From Pseudomonas sp. BGr12 (GTDB taxonomy: Bacteria; Pseudomonadota; Gammaproteobacteria; Pseudomonadales; Pseudomonadaceae), in the NCBI RefSeq assembly GCF_030272895.1, contig NZ_JALRNF010000011.1, positions 1-64,000 on the forward strand: a stretch of 64,000 nucleotides of DNA, written 5' to 3'. Positions 9,963-18,447 of this stretch are shown here, piece by piece. A program made the translations under genes and the position numbers. Position 1 is the stretch's first letter; each line of letters opens with the position of its first letter. The notes beneath the pieces were generated by a model. The model was not told the DNA's origin, ran no database searches, and saw nothing but the letters and a program-made list of their open reading frames with translations.

Positions 9963-10449
9963 GTTTGCGAATCCAGGTTTCGACCGCCTGGTTGAGCCCG
10001 GCGATGGCCTTGTCGTCGAGCTTGCACTCGGGCTTGTAGGCACCTTCTACCAGCACCATCCAGCGGGTCAGGCCGGCGGCCGGGCAGCGGTTGTCGAGAA
10101 AGGCCAGCCACTGGCGACCGTTGAGGGTATGGCTGTGGCTGCCGGGGTAATGGTTGCGGCACAGGCGCTTGAGCAGGGCGTTGATCTGCTGCAGCCAGGC
10201 GCCGGCCGGCTCGCCGTCGTAGGGCTTGTGCAGGCGTGCAAGTTCGGCCAGGGCCTCGAGGCGCACCGGGTCCAGGGGCAGTTCGGCGCGCACGATCGAT
10301 TTCTTGCCTGGGCGCCAGTGCCGCATTCGCCACAGACCCCAGCCGAGCACCGGCAACAGGGCCAGCAGCACCCACCAGCCGGGTGCCAGCGGCCACCAGC
10401 CGATCGGTGGCGGGGTGATCAAGGGCTGCAATTGCTCCAGCGAGTTCAC
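9955..10449 (-). CDS. DUF4381 membrane protein of the moxR-bat operon
   Basis: This small 164-residue protein has one clear membrane span at about 22-41 (WWPLAPGWWVLLALLPVLG) and a basic cytoplasmic part. A GTG start at 10449 is chosen because it overlaps the TGA of the upstream DUF58 gene (GTGA) and gives the usual N-terminus SLEQLQPLITPPPIGWWP; upstream codons in frame are low complexity. DUF4381 proteins regularly sit between DUF58 and BatA genes, and no activity is known to me. Confidence 0.85.
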   Translation of the reverse strand: MNSLEQLQPLITPPPIGWWPLAPGWWVLLALLPVLGWGLWRMRHWRPGKKSIVRAELPLDPVRLEALAELARLHKPYDGEPAGAWLQQINALLKRLCRNHYPGSHSHTLNGRQWLAFLDNRCPAAGLTRWMVLVEGAYKPECKLDDKAIAGLNQAVETWIRKHV

Positions 10450-11390
10450 TGGATTTTCCCCGGTCGTTGCGTGTTCAGGTACTCGCGCAGTTGTTCGATC
10501 ATTTCGCTCTGGGTGCTCAAGGGCATCAACACCACCCGCAGTTTTTGCGCCAGCAGTTCCCAGCGCTCGATGCGTGCATCGCTCTGTTGACGGTAGCTCT
10601 GGCGCAGGGTCGGGTCGAGGGTGTCGAGCTCCAGTTGCGCGCCGCGCTGGGCAAAGCGCAGCAGGCCGGCAGCGGGCAGGGCGTGGTCGAGCGGGTCGGA
10701 CAGCGGCAGCAGGAGCAGGTCGCAATGGCGCGACAGCAGGCTCAGTTGCTGCTCCACGGCCGGGCTCAGGGCGCGCTCGTCGCAGATGATGATGGCCAGG
10801 CTGCCCGGACGCAGCACTTCACGGGCCCGGCGCAGGGCCAGGCCGAGGCTGTCGGCCTGGGGCTGGGCCTCGGTATGCAGCGACTGGTTGACCCGGGCCA
10901 GGCGGTTGAGCAGTTGCAGCAGGCTCTGCTTGCTGCGTCGCGGCTTGATTTCGTAGTGCTCGTTGTCACCGAATACCAGGCCGCCGATACGGTCGTTGTG
11001 GCCCAGGGCCGCCCAGCCGATCAGGGCGGCGGCCTGGGCGGCGAGCACCGATTTGAACATCAGCCCCGAGCCGAAGAACAGCCGTTGGCTCTGCTCGACG
11101 AGGATGAAGATCGGCCGCTCGCGCTCCTCATGGAAGAGCTTGGTATGAGGCTCCTGGGTACGGGCGGTCACCCGCCAGTCGATGTTGCGCACATCGTCGC
11201 CGGCCTGGTACACCCGCACCTGGTCGAAGTCCACGCCACGGCCGCGCAATTTCGAATGGTGCAGGCCGACCAGCGGGCTGCGCTGGCCGGGCCGGGAAAA
11301 CAGCTGCACTTCGCGCACGCGGTGACGCATCTCGATCAGCTCGGCGAGGCTGATACGGATTCCGGGCGCGGTCAGCAAACGTTCAGGCAT
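10446..11390 (-). CDS. DUF58 domain protein
   Basis: The 314-residue protein carries the DUF58 hallmark GDDVRNIDWR near residues 64-73, followed by a VWA-like fold (FILVEQSQRLFFGSG) with a degenerate metal site. DUF58 proteins pair with MoxR ATPases and are of unknown biochemical role. It lies five bases after the moxR stop and overlaps the next gene. Confidence 0.9.
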   Translation of the reverse strand: MPERLLTAPGIRISLAELIEMRHRVREVQLFSRPGQRSPLVGLHHSKLRGRGVDFDQVRVYQAGDDVRNIDWRVTARTQEPHTKLFHEERERPIFILVEQSQRLFFGSGLMFKSVLAAQAAALIGWAALGHNDRIGGLVFGDNEHYEIKPRRSKQSLLQLLNRLARVNQSLHTEAQPQADSLGLALRRAREVLRPGSLAIIICDERALSPAVEQQLSLLSRHCDLLLLPLSDPLDHALPAAGLLRFAQRGAQLELDTLDPTLRQSYRQQSDARIERWELLAQKLRVVLMPLSTQSEMIEQLREYLNTQRPGKIQ

Positions 11391-11394
11391 GGCG

Positions 11395-12354
11395 TCAGGC
11401 GACGGCGACGACGTCGAGGATGCGCTGGATCACCCGGTCCTGGTCGATCCCGGCGGCCTCGGCTTCGAAGGACAGGATGATGCGGTGGCGCAATACATCG
11501 AAGAGTACTGCCTGGATGTCTTCAGGGCTGACGAAGTCGCGCCCGGCCAGCCAGGCATGGGCCCGGGCGCAACGGTCCAGGGCAATGGAGCCGCGGGGGC
11601 TGGCGCCGTAGGCAATCCAGTCGGCCAGTTCCGGGTCGAATTTGGCCGCGGTGCGTGTGGCCATGACCAACTGCACCAGGTATTCCTCCACGGCGTCGGC
11701 CATGTACAGGCCGAGGATTTCCTTGCGCGCGGCGAAGATCGCCTGCTGGCTGACCCGACGCTCGGGCTTGGCCTCGCCATGCAGCGCCTCGCCACGAGCC
11801 TGCTGGAGAATGCGCCGCTCCACCGAGGCATCCGGGAAGCCGATCTTCACGTGCATGAGGAAGCGGTCGAGCTGGGCTTCGGGCAATGGGTAGGTGCCTT
11901 CCTGCTCGATCGGGTTCTGCGTGGCCATCACCAGGAACAGCGGCGACAGCTCGTAGGTGCTGCGCCCGACGCTGACCTGGCGTTCGGCCATGGCTTCGAG
12001 CAGGGCCGACTGGACCTTGGCCGGCGCTCGGTTGATTTCGTCGGCCAGCACCAGGTTGTGGAAGATCGGCCCCTGCTGGAACACGAAGCTACCGGTTTCC
12101 GGGCGATAGATCTCGGTGCCGGTGATGTCGGCCGGGAGCAGGTCGGGGGTGAACTGGATACGATGGAACTGCGCCTCGATCCCTTCGGCCAGTTCCTTGA
12201 TGGCCTTGGTCTTGGCCAGCCCCGGCGCGCCTTCGACCAGCATGTGGCCGTCGGCCAGCAGCACGATGAGCAGGCGCTCGACGAGTTTTTCCTGGCCAAG
12301 GATCTGGGTTGAAAGAAAAGTGCGCAGCGCGATCAGCGCCTCACGGTGTTCCAT
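11395..12354 (-). CDS. MoxR-family AAA+ ATPase
   Basis: The 319-residue protein shows a Walker A GAPGLAKT at 42-49 and a Walker B LVLADEINRAP, with the sensor and lid regions expected for MoxR. MoxR proteins act as chaperone-like ATPases for VWA partners; here those are the DUF58 and Bat proteins directly downstream. It is the first gene of a six-gene operon that ends at 5546. Confidence 0.94.
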   Translation of the reverse strand: MEHREALIALRTFLSTQILGQEKLVERLLIVLLADGHMLVEGAPGLAKTKAIKELAEGIEAQFHRIQFTPDLLPADITGTEIYRPETGSFVFQQGPIFHNLVLADEINRAPAKVQSALLEAMAERQVSVGRSTYELSPLFLVMATQNPIEQEGTYPLPEAQLDRFLMHVKIGFPDASVERRILQQARGEALHGEAKPERRVSQQAIFAARKEILGLYMADAVEEYLVQLVMATRTAAKFDPELADWIAYGASPRGSIALDRCARAHAWLAGRDFVSPEDIQAVLFDVLRHRIILSFEAEAAGIDQDRVIQRILDVVAVA

Positions 12355-12482
12355 CGTCGACTGTTCCTGGAAGAAAGCCCGGGCGATCTCCGTGAGGGGC
12401 CCGGGCAGGGGCTGTTACTTTAATGCATCCGGGCCTCTGGCTACTAATGGCGGCAGGTAATTTTGTGCAATTGGACAGCGCA

Positions 12483-12533
12483 TCGCGGGGCAAGCCCGCT
12501 CCTACAGGTTGTAGGAGCGGGCTTGCCCCGCGA
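12483..12533. repeat. REP-type palindrome (REP pair)
   Basis: Two perfect 24-base arms (12483-12506 and 12510-12533) are separated by GGT. Each contains GCGGGGCAAGCCCGCTCC, the conserved core of Pseudomonas REP elements. It lies between the ynbB stop at 12540 and moxR, so its transcript would form a very stable hairpin that could end or stabilise the ynb message. The same core recurs at 27517-27588. Confidence 0.9.
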
Positions 12534-12539
12534 GCGATC

Positions 12540-13472
12540 TCAGGTCCACCAGTAACGCACCAGGTGAAAGAAGATCGGCGCGGCGAAACACACCGAGTCG
12601 AGCCGGTCGAGCATGCCGCCATGCCCTTCGATCATGTGCCCCCAGTCCTTCACCCCACGGTCACGCTTGATCGCCGACATCACGATGCCACCGGCAAAGC
12701 CCAGCAGGTTGATCAACAGGGCGATCAGAAACGACTGCCAGAGGTTGAACGGGGTGATCCACCACAGCGCGGCACCGATCAGCGAGGCCAGGAACAGGCC
12801 GCCGACGAAGCCTTCGATGGTTTTCGACGGCGACAGGTTGGGCGCAATCTTGTGCTTGCCGAACAGCTTGCCGCAAACGTACTGCAACACATCGGACAGC
12901 TGCACGACGATCACCAGGTAGGCGATCAGCAGCAGGTTGCGGTTTTCGAAGCCGGCGATGTCGAGGGTCAGCAGCGCTGGCACGAACGACACGCAGTACA
13001 CCGCGATCATCAGCCCCCACTGGACCTTCGAGGCGCGTTCGAGAAAGTGCGCGCTGTCGCCGCCCAGGGAAGCGAGGATGGGCAGCAGCAAGAAGACATA
13101 GACCGGAATGAAGATCGAGAACAGGCCGTACCAGTCGGCGTAGATCAGCAGGTATTGCAGGGGCAGGGCCAGGTAGAACGCCGCTGCCAGTGCCGGATAG
13201 TCGCTGCGCCGGGTCGGAATCAGGCTGAGGAACTCCCGCAGGGCGTAGAACGAGACGGCATAGAACAGCAGGATCACCGCGCCGTTGCCCAGCCAGAAGG
13301 CAATGCCGATGACCAGCACCATCACCCACCAGGCGTTGATGCGGGCGTTGAGGTTGTCGATGACGGCATTCGGCGCGCCGCCACAGCGCCGTTTCAGCAC
13401 GAAGCCGATCAGCGAGGCCAGCACCAGGATCGCGCCGATCCCGGCGAACAGCATCAGGGTCTGCTTGTCCAT
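12540..13472 (-). CDS. ynbB: YnbB-like CDP-diglyceride synthase (CdsA family)
   Basis: This membrane enzyme of the phosphatidate cytidylyltransferase family (CTP + phosphatidate to CDP-diacylglycerol) has 310 residues and about eight membrane spans. The family signature is complete near residues 267-293: SAIKRDRGVKDWGHMIEGHG followed by GMLDRLD. The start MDKQTLMLF is one base after the preceding stop. As the last gene of a ynb-type operon it is probably a dedicated paralogue, not the housekeeping CdsA, which has its own locus in Pseudomonas. Confidence 0.88.
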   Translation of the reverse strand: MDKQTLMLFAGIGAILVLASLIGFVLKRRCGGAPNAVIDNLNARINAWWVMVLVIGIAFWLGNGAVILLFYAVSFYALREFLSLIPTRRSDYPALAAAFYLALPLQYLLIYADWYGLFSIFIPVYVFLLLPILASLGGDSAHFLERASKVQWGLMIAVYCVSFVPALLTLDIAGFENRNLLLIAYLVIVVQLSDVLQYVCGKLFGKHKIAPNLSPSKTIEGFVGGLFLASLIGAALWWITPFNLWQSFLIALLINLLGFAGGIVMSAIKRDRGVKDWGHMIEGHGGMLDRLDSVCFAAPIFFHLVRYWWT

Positions 13473-13473
13473 G

Positions 13474-14094
13474 TCAGCTGTGCTCCGGGGCCAGGGCCAG
13501 CAGCGCGGCGCGACTGCGTTCGAGAAACTGCGCCTTGCTTTCATCTTCCTGCAGGGCAAGGGCTGCGCCGAAACTGGTGGTGCACAGCAGCGGCAGCGGT
13601 AGCACCCGGCCCTTGGGCATCACCCGGTTGAGGTTGGCGATCCACACCGGGATCAGTTGCACCTGGGGGTGGGCCTTCGCCAGGTGGTAGAGCCCGCTTT
13701 TGAACGGTTGCACGCCGTCTTCCTGGTTGCGCGTGCCTTCGGGGAAGAGAATCAGCGAGTCGCCAGCCTCCAGGGCCTCGAGCATCGGCTGCAAGGGGTT
13801 GGCCTGTGGATCGTGGTGCTCGCGATCGATCAGCACACCATTGAATACCTGGTTGATGACGTAGCGGCGCAGCGCCCCGGTCTGCCAGTAGTCGGCACCG
13901 GCCACCGGGCGTGTGGTCTTGCGCAGCGGCGGTGGCAACGAGGCCCAGAGCAGCACGAAATCACCGTGGCTGGTGTGATTGGCGAAGTAGATTCGCTGCA
14001 CCGGCTCCGGGCCGCAGCCAAGCCATAAACTGCGGGCGCCGGTGAGGGTGCGTGCTGCCGAGGTGATGAGGTGTGCGACCAGGGGTTCGAGCAT
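13474..14094 (-). CDS. 1-acylglycerol-3-phosphate acyltransferase-like (PlsC family)
   Basis: The 206-residue protein has the acyltransferase HX4D motif as NHTSHGDF (H40, D45) and the glycerophosphate-binding block FPEGTRN. Such enzymes add the second acyl chain to make phosphatidate, the substrate of the CdsA-like enzyme encoded next. ATG 14094 (MLEPLVAHL) is preferred over 14142 because it begins nine bases after the upstream stop and gives a normal N-terminus. E. coli ynbABCD has no counterpart of this gene, so the Pseudomonas operon is enlarged. Confidence 0.85.
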   Translation of the reverse strand: MLEPLVAHLITSAARTLTGARSLWLGCGPEPVQRIYFANHTSHGDFVLLWASLPPPLRKTTRPVAGADYWQTGALRRYVINQVFNGVLIDREHHDPQANPLQPMLEALEAGDSLILFPEGTRNQEDGVQPFKSGLYHLAKAHPQVQLIPVWIANLNRVMPKGRVLPLPLLCTTSFGAALALQEDESKAQFLERSRAALLALAPEHS

Positions 14095-14102
14095 GTGCGT
14101 CC

Positions 14103-14558
14103 TTATCCGGTTATGGCCCACCAAGGGCTCGTCAGCAGGCATCCCAGGATCAAGAGTAGTTGCGCCGCCAGCAGCAGGGCCTGACGGCGCAGCAGATTCA
14201 GGGCGCCACGGCTGCGATCACGCCAGGGGCGTTGCGTGCCGGTGGCGGGCTGCAGGCCAAGGGCGGCGAGGGCGTTGTCCAGCGCTCGGGTGTTTTCGTT
14301 CAGGGCTGATGGGCTGTCCGCTAGCCGCTGGAACAGGTCGGCATCGAAAGCCACCCGCAGCGCCCAGTATTTTTCTGCAAGGCCAAGCAGGAGCAGTGCG
14401 CAGGCCACGGTCAGTGCCCAGGGGTTGAATGCCCCTAGCCAGCAGGGGACCAGGCCCAGCACTACCCCGAGCAGGGTCAGCCCTGTGGACAACTGGTCCA
14501 GGCTGCGCCCGCGGCGCAACAGGCTGGCGACGCAATGCAGCTCCATGTCAGTGCTCAT
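14103..14558 (-). CDS. Hypothetical inner-membrane protein in ynb operon
   Basis: I do not recognise this 151-residue protein. It has hydrophobic segments around 25-45, 48-68 and 125-150 (QALLLAAQLLLILGCLLTSP) and an arginine-rich cytoplasmic loop between them. The start MSTDMELHC overlaps the ynbD stop by 11 bases; a second ATG four codons on (14546) is also possible. Its position between two lipid-enzyme genes suggests an accessory role in the same membrane pathway. Confidence 0.7.
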   Translation of the reverse strand: MSTDMELHCVASLLRRGRSLDQLSTGLTLLGVVLGLVPCWLGAFNPWALTVACALLLLGLAEKYWALRVAFDADLFQRLADSPSALNENTRALDNALAALGLQPATGTQRPWRDRSRGALNLLRRQALLLAAQLLLILGCLLTSPWWAITG

Positions 14559-15897
14559 GGGCCGTCCCCGGATTGCCCGCCAATGGCTCGAGGGCCAGGC
14601 GGTGCGCGGCATGCAGGACAATCCCCGGGCGCGCCCGGCGGATGATCGCGACGGCGGCATCGACGCTTTTGGCGCGACCGCTGTACAGCAACCAGGCGGC
14701 CACTGCCGTGGCACTGCGCGAATAGCCCAGGGCGCAGCAGACCAGCAAGGGGCCCTGGTGACGCAGGTTTTCCAGCGCCTGGGCCAGCGCCAGGCATTGG
14801 CGGGTGGTCGGGGCGATCAGGTCGAGCACGGGCACACTGCGGTAGGCAATCCGGCAGGTGTGAAGTGGCAGCTCGGCGCACAGGTCGAGGACGGCGGTGA
14901 AGTGGGCGTGCGCCAGCTCCGTGGCGCCTGGGATACGTCCCAGCCAGACGTTATCCACAACCTCATCAGGTTGCGGGCGCTGGCGGGTCCACAGGCGTGA
15001 GTTGATCCAGGCGGACAGCAGATAGGGCGCCAATAGCCAGAGGGCAGCGCTGCTCAACCGGCCATCGGCGCCTTTCTGGAACCCTGCGGCATCGAACAGC
15101 GCATAGTTCAAGGCCACCAGCAGCAAGGCTACCGCCGGCCAGATCAGCCACAGCCAGCCACCCTTGAGGGTGAAGGCTGCAAGGGTGAACAGGGTGGCGC
15201 CGAGTGCGTAGCAGCACGCCAGGCGCCAGCGTTTGCGATCCCTTGCCGGGCGCAGCTGTTGCAGCATGGCGGGGCCTTCCAGCGGCCACAGCCAGACGCA
15301 TAGCCAGCCCGCCAGGGCGCCCGTGGGCACGTCGATGAAGTGATGCTGGTAAGTGGTCAGCACGGAAATACCGATCACGCTGAACCAGCCATGCACCAGC
15401 CAGCGCCAAGGCCCCCGGCTGTGCTGGGCATAGCACACCCACAGGATCACCAGCAGGGCAATGTGCAGCGAGGGCGCCTGGTTGAAGGGTTTGTCGAAAC
15501 CGGCCAGCACGGCGAACAGCCAGCCGAACAGGCCATCGATTTCCGGCCGCTCGAAGGTGAAGCGCAGTGGCCAGAGCAGGAAGCAACTGACGGCGATCAC
15601 CTGCGCGCTGAGCAGGCGCAGGGCATGGCGCTTGAGGGCTTCGCGGCTGCGTGGCAGCAGCAGGGAGAGGCCATACAGCAGGTCTATGGACCAGTAGGGC
15701 ACGATGGTCCAGGGCCAGAACGGCATGTGCGCTTCCCAGCCGAAGACCACGGCGCCGACATCAGCCCGTTGCGCGGTGACCCAGGTGGCGAAGCCATAGG
15801 TGCCGAAGAACACCGGCGCCAGCAGCAACAGCCAGAGCACCGCGGGTTTCAGCAGCCCGGGTTCGCGGGTGGCGGCAAGGGTCGTGCTGTTCATCAT
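14548..15897 (-). CDS. ynbD: YnbD-like PAP2 / dual-specificity phosphatase
   Basis: This is a two-domain inner-membrane phosphatase. The first about 290 residues are polytopic with PAP2-type motifs (NQAPSLHIAL, then TTYQHHFIDVPTGALAG). The C-terminal domain has a cysteine phosphatase P-loop CALGYSRSA (CX5R) near residue 385. E. coli YnbD has this same combination. The 449-residue start at 15897 overlaps the upstream stop (ATGATGA); the next ATG at 15894 is equally possible. A lipid phosphate or phosphoinositide-like head group is the probable substrate, by inference. Confidence 0.87.
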   Translation of the reverse strand: MMNSTTLAATREPGLLKPAVLWLLLLAPVFFGTYGFATWVTAQRADVGAVVFGWEAHMPFWPWTIVPYWSIDLLYGLSLLLPRSREALKRHALRLLSAQVIAVSCFLLWPLRFTFERPEIDGLFGWLFAVLAGFDKPFNQAPSLHIALLVILWVCYAQHSRGPWRWLVHGWFSVIGISVLTTYQHHFIDVPTGALAGWLCVWLWPLEGPAMLQQLRPARDRKRWRLACCYALGATLFTLAAFTLKGGWLWLIWPAVALLLVALNYALFDAAGFQKGADGRLSSAALWLLAPYLLSAWINSRLWTRQRPQPDEVVDNVWLGRIPGATELAHAHFTAVLDLCAELPLHTCRIAYRSVPVLDLIAPTTRQCLALAQALENLRHQGPLLVCCALGYSRSATAVAAWLLYSGRAKSVDAAVAIIRRARPGIVLHAAHRLALEPLAGNPGTAHEH

Positions 15898-17651
15898 TGC
15901 ACCCGTTGTGCAACCGACACGCTGAAGATCCCCCACTCATCCACCCGCTGGGTGATTTTTCCAAAGCCCGCCGCCTGTACCAGTTGATCCATCTCGGCCT
16001 GGCTGCGCCGGCGCATGACCCAGGCCTGGCCGTCACGGTGACTGGTGAGGGCGCGGGCGATCAGCTCCAGCTGCGGGTGCCAGGGTTGTCCGGTGTAGAT
16101 CAGGAAACCGCCCGGTTCCACGGCGTCGGCCAGCCCGGCCAGGGAATCGGCGACCATTCGATTGTCGGCGAACAGCTCATACAGGCCGGACACCACCGCC
16201 AGGGTCGGCCTGGGCGTCAAGGTTGCCAGGCTCTGGCGATCGAAGGCGTTGCCTTTGACGAAGCGGGCGATGCCGGCCAGCCCCTTGTCGTTGATCAACG
16301 CATTGCCATCGCGGACGTTGATGTCGCTGTAGTCGCGCAGCAGGATCGATTCCGGCAGCGGGGTCACGCCCTGCATGGCTTCGAGGATGTAGCGGCCATG
16401 GCCGGCAGCGATATCGACGATACGCACTTCGCGTTGTTGCTCGCGCAGCCAGCCCATGGCCAGGCGCAGCAGCTCTTCGAGGTGCAGCTTGCGCTGGCGG
16501 ATGCCACGCCAGCCGATGGAGTCGAGGTAGTTGCGGTCGATCATCCGGCCGATCGGCGACAGCCCGGTCGCCTGGTTGCGGTACACGTAATCCAGGGTGC
16601 TGCCCGAGTCGAAACCGCTGGCAAAGCCCAGCTTGACGCCCGCTGACAGCCTGCTGCCCAGGCCCAGGCTCGCCCGGGTCAGGCGCCAGTACAGGTCGCG
16701 CAGGGAATTGCGCGGTAGCGGCCTGGCCAGGGATTCGGCCTCGGCGCAGGTGGCGCCCAGGCGATCGGCATCGAGCAGGGAGGGGCGGTCCAGGGGCCGG
16801 GCAAAGTTGTGCAGGATGAAGCGGCGCATGCTGGCAACCGCCGGTGCCCGGTGCTGTTCCCCCAGGGTGTCGTGGAAGAAGCCCGGCAGGATGTGCTTTT
16901 CCTTGTGCACGCTGCCCAGGCGTTCGAAGAATTGCTCCTGGGGCTTGCGGTGCACCACGAAGTCGGCGCCGGAGATCAGCAACTGGGTCGGCACCTGGAT
17001 GGCCTGGGCATCGGCGACCACGCGTTCGGCGGCTTCATAGAGCCCCAGCAGCACCGTCACCGAAATGCTTTTGGTGATCAACGGGTCCTGGTCATAGGAC
17101 GCCACCCGCTGCGGGTCATGGCTGAGGAAACGCGCCTTGACGTAGCTGTTGACGAAAAAGTTGCCGCGCACCTTGCGCATCAGGGCAAGGCCCGGTCGGG
17201 CGAAGGGCACGTAGAGCTTGACCTTGAAGGCCGGGGAGGCGAGCACCAGCGAGCGGATGCGCGGGGCGTAGTCGTGGACCCAGGTGGCGACGATCACCGC
17301 GCCCACGCTTTGTGCCACCACGGCGATATTCTCTTCGTCGATGCCGTGGCTGGCCGCCAGGTGCTCGCAGAAGGTCTGCACGTCGCGGGCGCTGGTGGCG
17401 AAGCTCGGGCTGTCGCCGCGCGCACCCGGTGACTGGCCGTGGCCACGGGCGTCCCAGGCGAAGAAGTCGACCCCGGCCAGGTCCAGCTCATCCACCAGGT
17501 GGGCAATGCGCCCGGAGTGCTCGTGGCCGCGATGAAACAGCAGCACGGCCTTGCGTGGCTCACCGGGTGTGGCGTCGGTCGCGGGCCAGTGGCGGTAGAA
17601 CAGGTCTACGCCGTCGTGGGTGGTGAAGGTCTGATCCTGGGCTTGGCGCAT
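15894..17651 (-). CDS. ynbC: YnbC-like alpha/beta hydrolase fused to methyltransferase
   Basis: This 585-residue protein has two parts. The N-terminal alpha/beta hydrolase, residues 1-290, has a lipase-type start (LFYRHWPA), nucleophile elbow AQSVGA near 113, and a late histidine in PGFFHDTLGE. The C-terminal class I SAM methyltransferase, about 340-585, has motif I VDIAAGHGRYILEA near 410. This is the layout of E. coli YnbC. The stop overlaps ynbD. The enzyme probably acts on the lipid made by YnbA/YnbB; the substrate is unknown. Confidence 0.88.
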   Translation of the reverse strand: MRQAQDQTFTTHDGVDLFYRHWPATDATPGEPRKAVLLFHRGHEHSGRIAHLVDELDLAGVDFFAWDARGHGQSPGARGDSPSFATSARDVQTFCEHLAASHGIDEENIAVVAQSVGAVIVATWVHDYAPRIRSLVLASPAFKVKLYVPFARPGLALMRKVRGNFFVNSYVKARFLSHDPQRVASYDQDPLITKSISVTVLLGLYEAAERVVADAQAIQVPTQLLISGADFVVHRKPQEQFFERLGSVHKEKHILPGFFHDTLGEQHRAPAVASMRRFILHNFARPLDRPSLLDADRLGATCAEAESLARPLPRNSLRDLYWRLTRASLGLGSRLSAGVKLGFASGFDSGSTLDYVYRNQATGLSPIGRMIDRNYLDSIGWRGIRQRKLHLEELLRLAMGWLREQQREVRIVDIAAGHGRYILEAMQGVTPLPESILLRDYSDINVRDGNALINDKGLAGIARFVKGNAFDRQSLATLTPRPTLAVVSGLYELFADNRMVADSLAGLADAVEPGGFLIYTGQPWHPQLELIARALTSHRDGQAWVMRRRSQAEMDQLVQAAGFGKITQRVDEWGIFSVSVAQRVQ

Positions 17652-17661
17652 TGCAACTTCC

Positions 17662-18285
17662 CTATGCTGATGGAGCGTTTTCCGTGGCTTCTCTCAACCC
17701 CTGGCGCACCCGGTTGACCAGGGTGTACACCAGCAGTACGGCCATCGCCGCAAACACGCCGTTGATCCAGGCGGGGCCGAGCCAGCCCGGGGCGATGACC
17801 AGGGCCAGGGCGCCGAGCACGAAGGCACGATCGCTCTTGCCCATCGGTCCGTCGTAGCGCCGCGAGGCACCGATCATTGGCCCCAGCACGCCGGTGTACT
17901 CGCTGAACACCGCGAGCAGCGCGACCAGCACCACGGCGAACGGGCTGACGCCGGGAATCAGGGCGAACGGCAGGATCAGGGCGCTGTCGGCCACGATGTC
18001 GCAGAGTTCGTTGAGGTAGGCGCCCAGGTGCGATTGCTGGCCGAATTCCCGGGCGAGCATGCCGTCGATGGCGTTGAGCGCCATGCGCAGGATCATCCAC
18101 AGGGGAATCAGGCCGAACAGCCACGCATGCTCGGCGAACAAGGCAATGACACCGCCCAGCAGCACGGAGCAGGCACCGGCCAGCAGGGTGACCTGGTTGG
18201 CCGTGATGCCACGCGCGTGCAGGTGCCTGACCAAGGGGCGCAGGAGATTCTGGAAGGCTGGCTTGAGTTGATAGATGGACACCAT
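17662..18285 (-). CDS. ynbA: YnbA-like CDP-alcohol phosphatidyltransferase
   Basis: The 207-residue polytopic protein is of the CDP-alcohol phosphotransferase family, which swaps the CMP of CDP-diacylglycerol for an alcohol head group. The motif region reads NAIDGMLAREFGQQSHLG, then AYLNELCD. In the canonical DxxDGxxAR-x8-GxxxDxxxD pattern the first and third Asp are Asn here. As I recall, E. coli YnbA shows the same two substitutions, so they look like a subfamily trait. The start MVSIYQLKPAF is the first gene of the operon; the open frame upstream is unlike the family. Confidence 0.88.
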   Translation of the reverse strand: MVSIYQLKPAFQNLLRPLVRHLHARGITANQVTLLAGACSVLLGGVIALFAEHAWLFGLIPLWMILRMALNAIDGMLAREFGQQSHLGAYLNELCDIVADSALILPFALIPGVSPFAVVLVALLAVFSEYTGVLGPMIGASRRYDGPMGKSDRAFVLGALALVIAPGWLGPAWINGVFAAMAVLLVYTLVNRVRQGLREATENAPSA

Positions 18286-18340
18286 CGGCGCAGGTCTCGG
18301 TTCAGGTGAAGCCGGAAATGCGTCGATACGCCAGCCACAC

Positions 18341-18363
18341 GTTGCTGTGTTGTTCACAGCAAC
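18341..18363. promoter_or_regulatory. Perfect palindrome upstream of ynbA
   Basis: GTTGCTGTG at 18341-18349 and CACAGCAAC at 18355-18363 are perfect inverted repeats separated by five bases, 56 bases upstream of the ynbA start. The spacing and symmetry suit a dimeric regulator site. A hairpin role is less likely this far upstream of the gene, and no regulator gene lies in the operon. Confidence 0.5.
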
Positions 18364-18407
18364 TGTAGTGGAAATATGCCCGGTTACGCAGGCTGGAAAG
18401 TTCGGTA

Positions 18408-18434
18408 ATCCGCGTAGGCTGAAGCTACGCGGAT
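18408..18434 (-). terminator. Hairpin downstream of MHS transporter gene
   Basis: Ten-base arms ATCCGCGTAG (18408-18417) and CTACGCGGAT (18425-18434) flank a seven-base loop, 14 bases past the transporter stop on the minus strand. No clear T run follows, so it is only a probable terminator. Confidence 0.55.
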
Positions 18435-18447
18435 GGAGGGAGATGTC

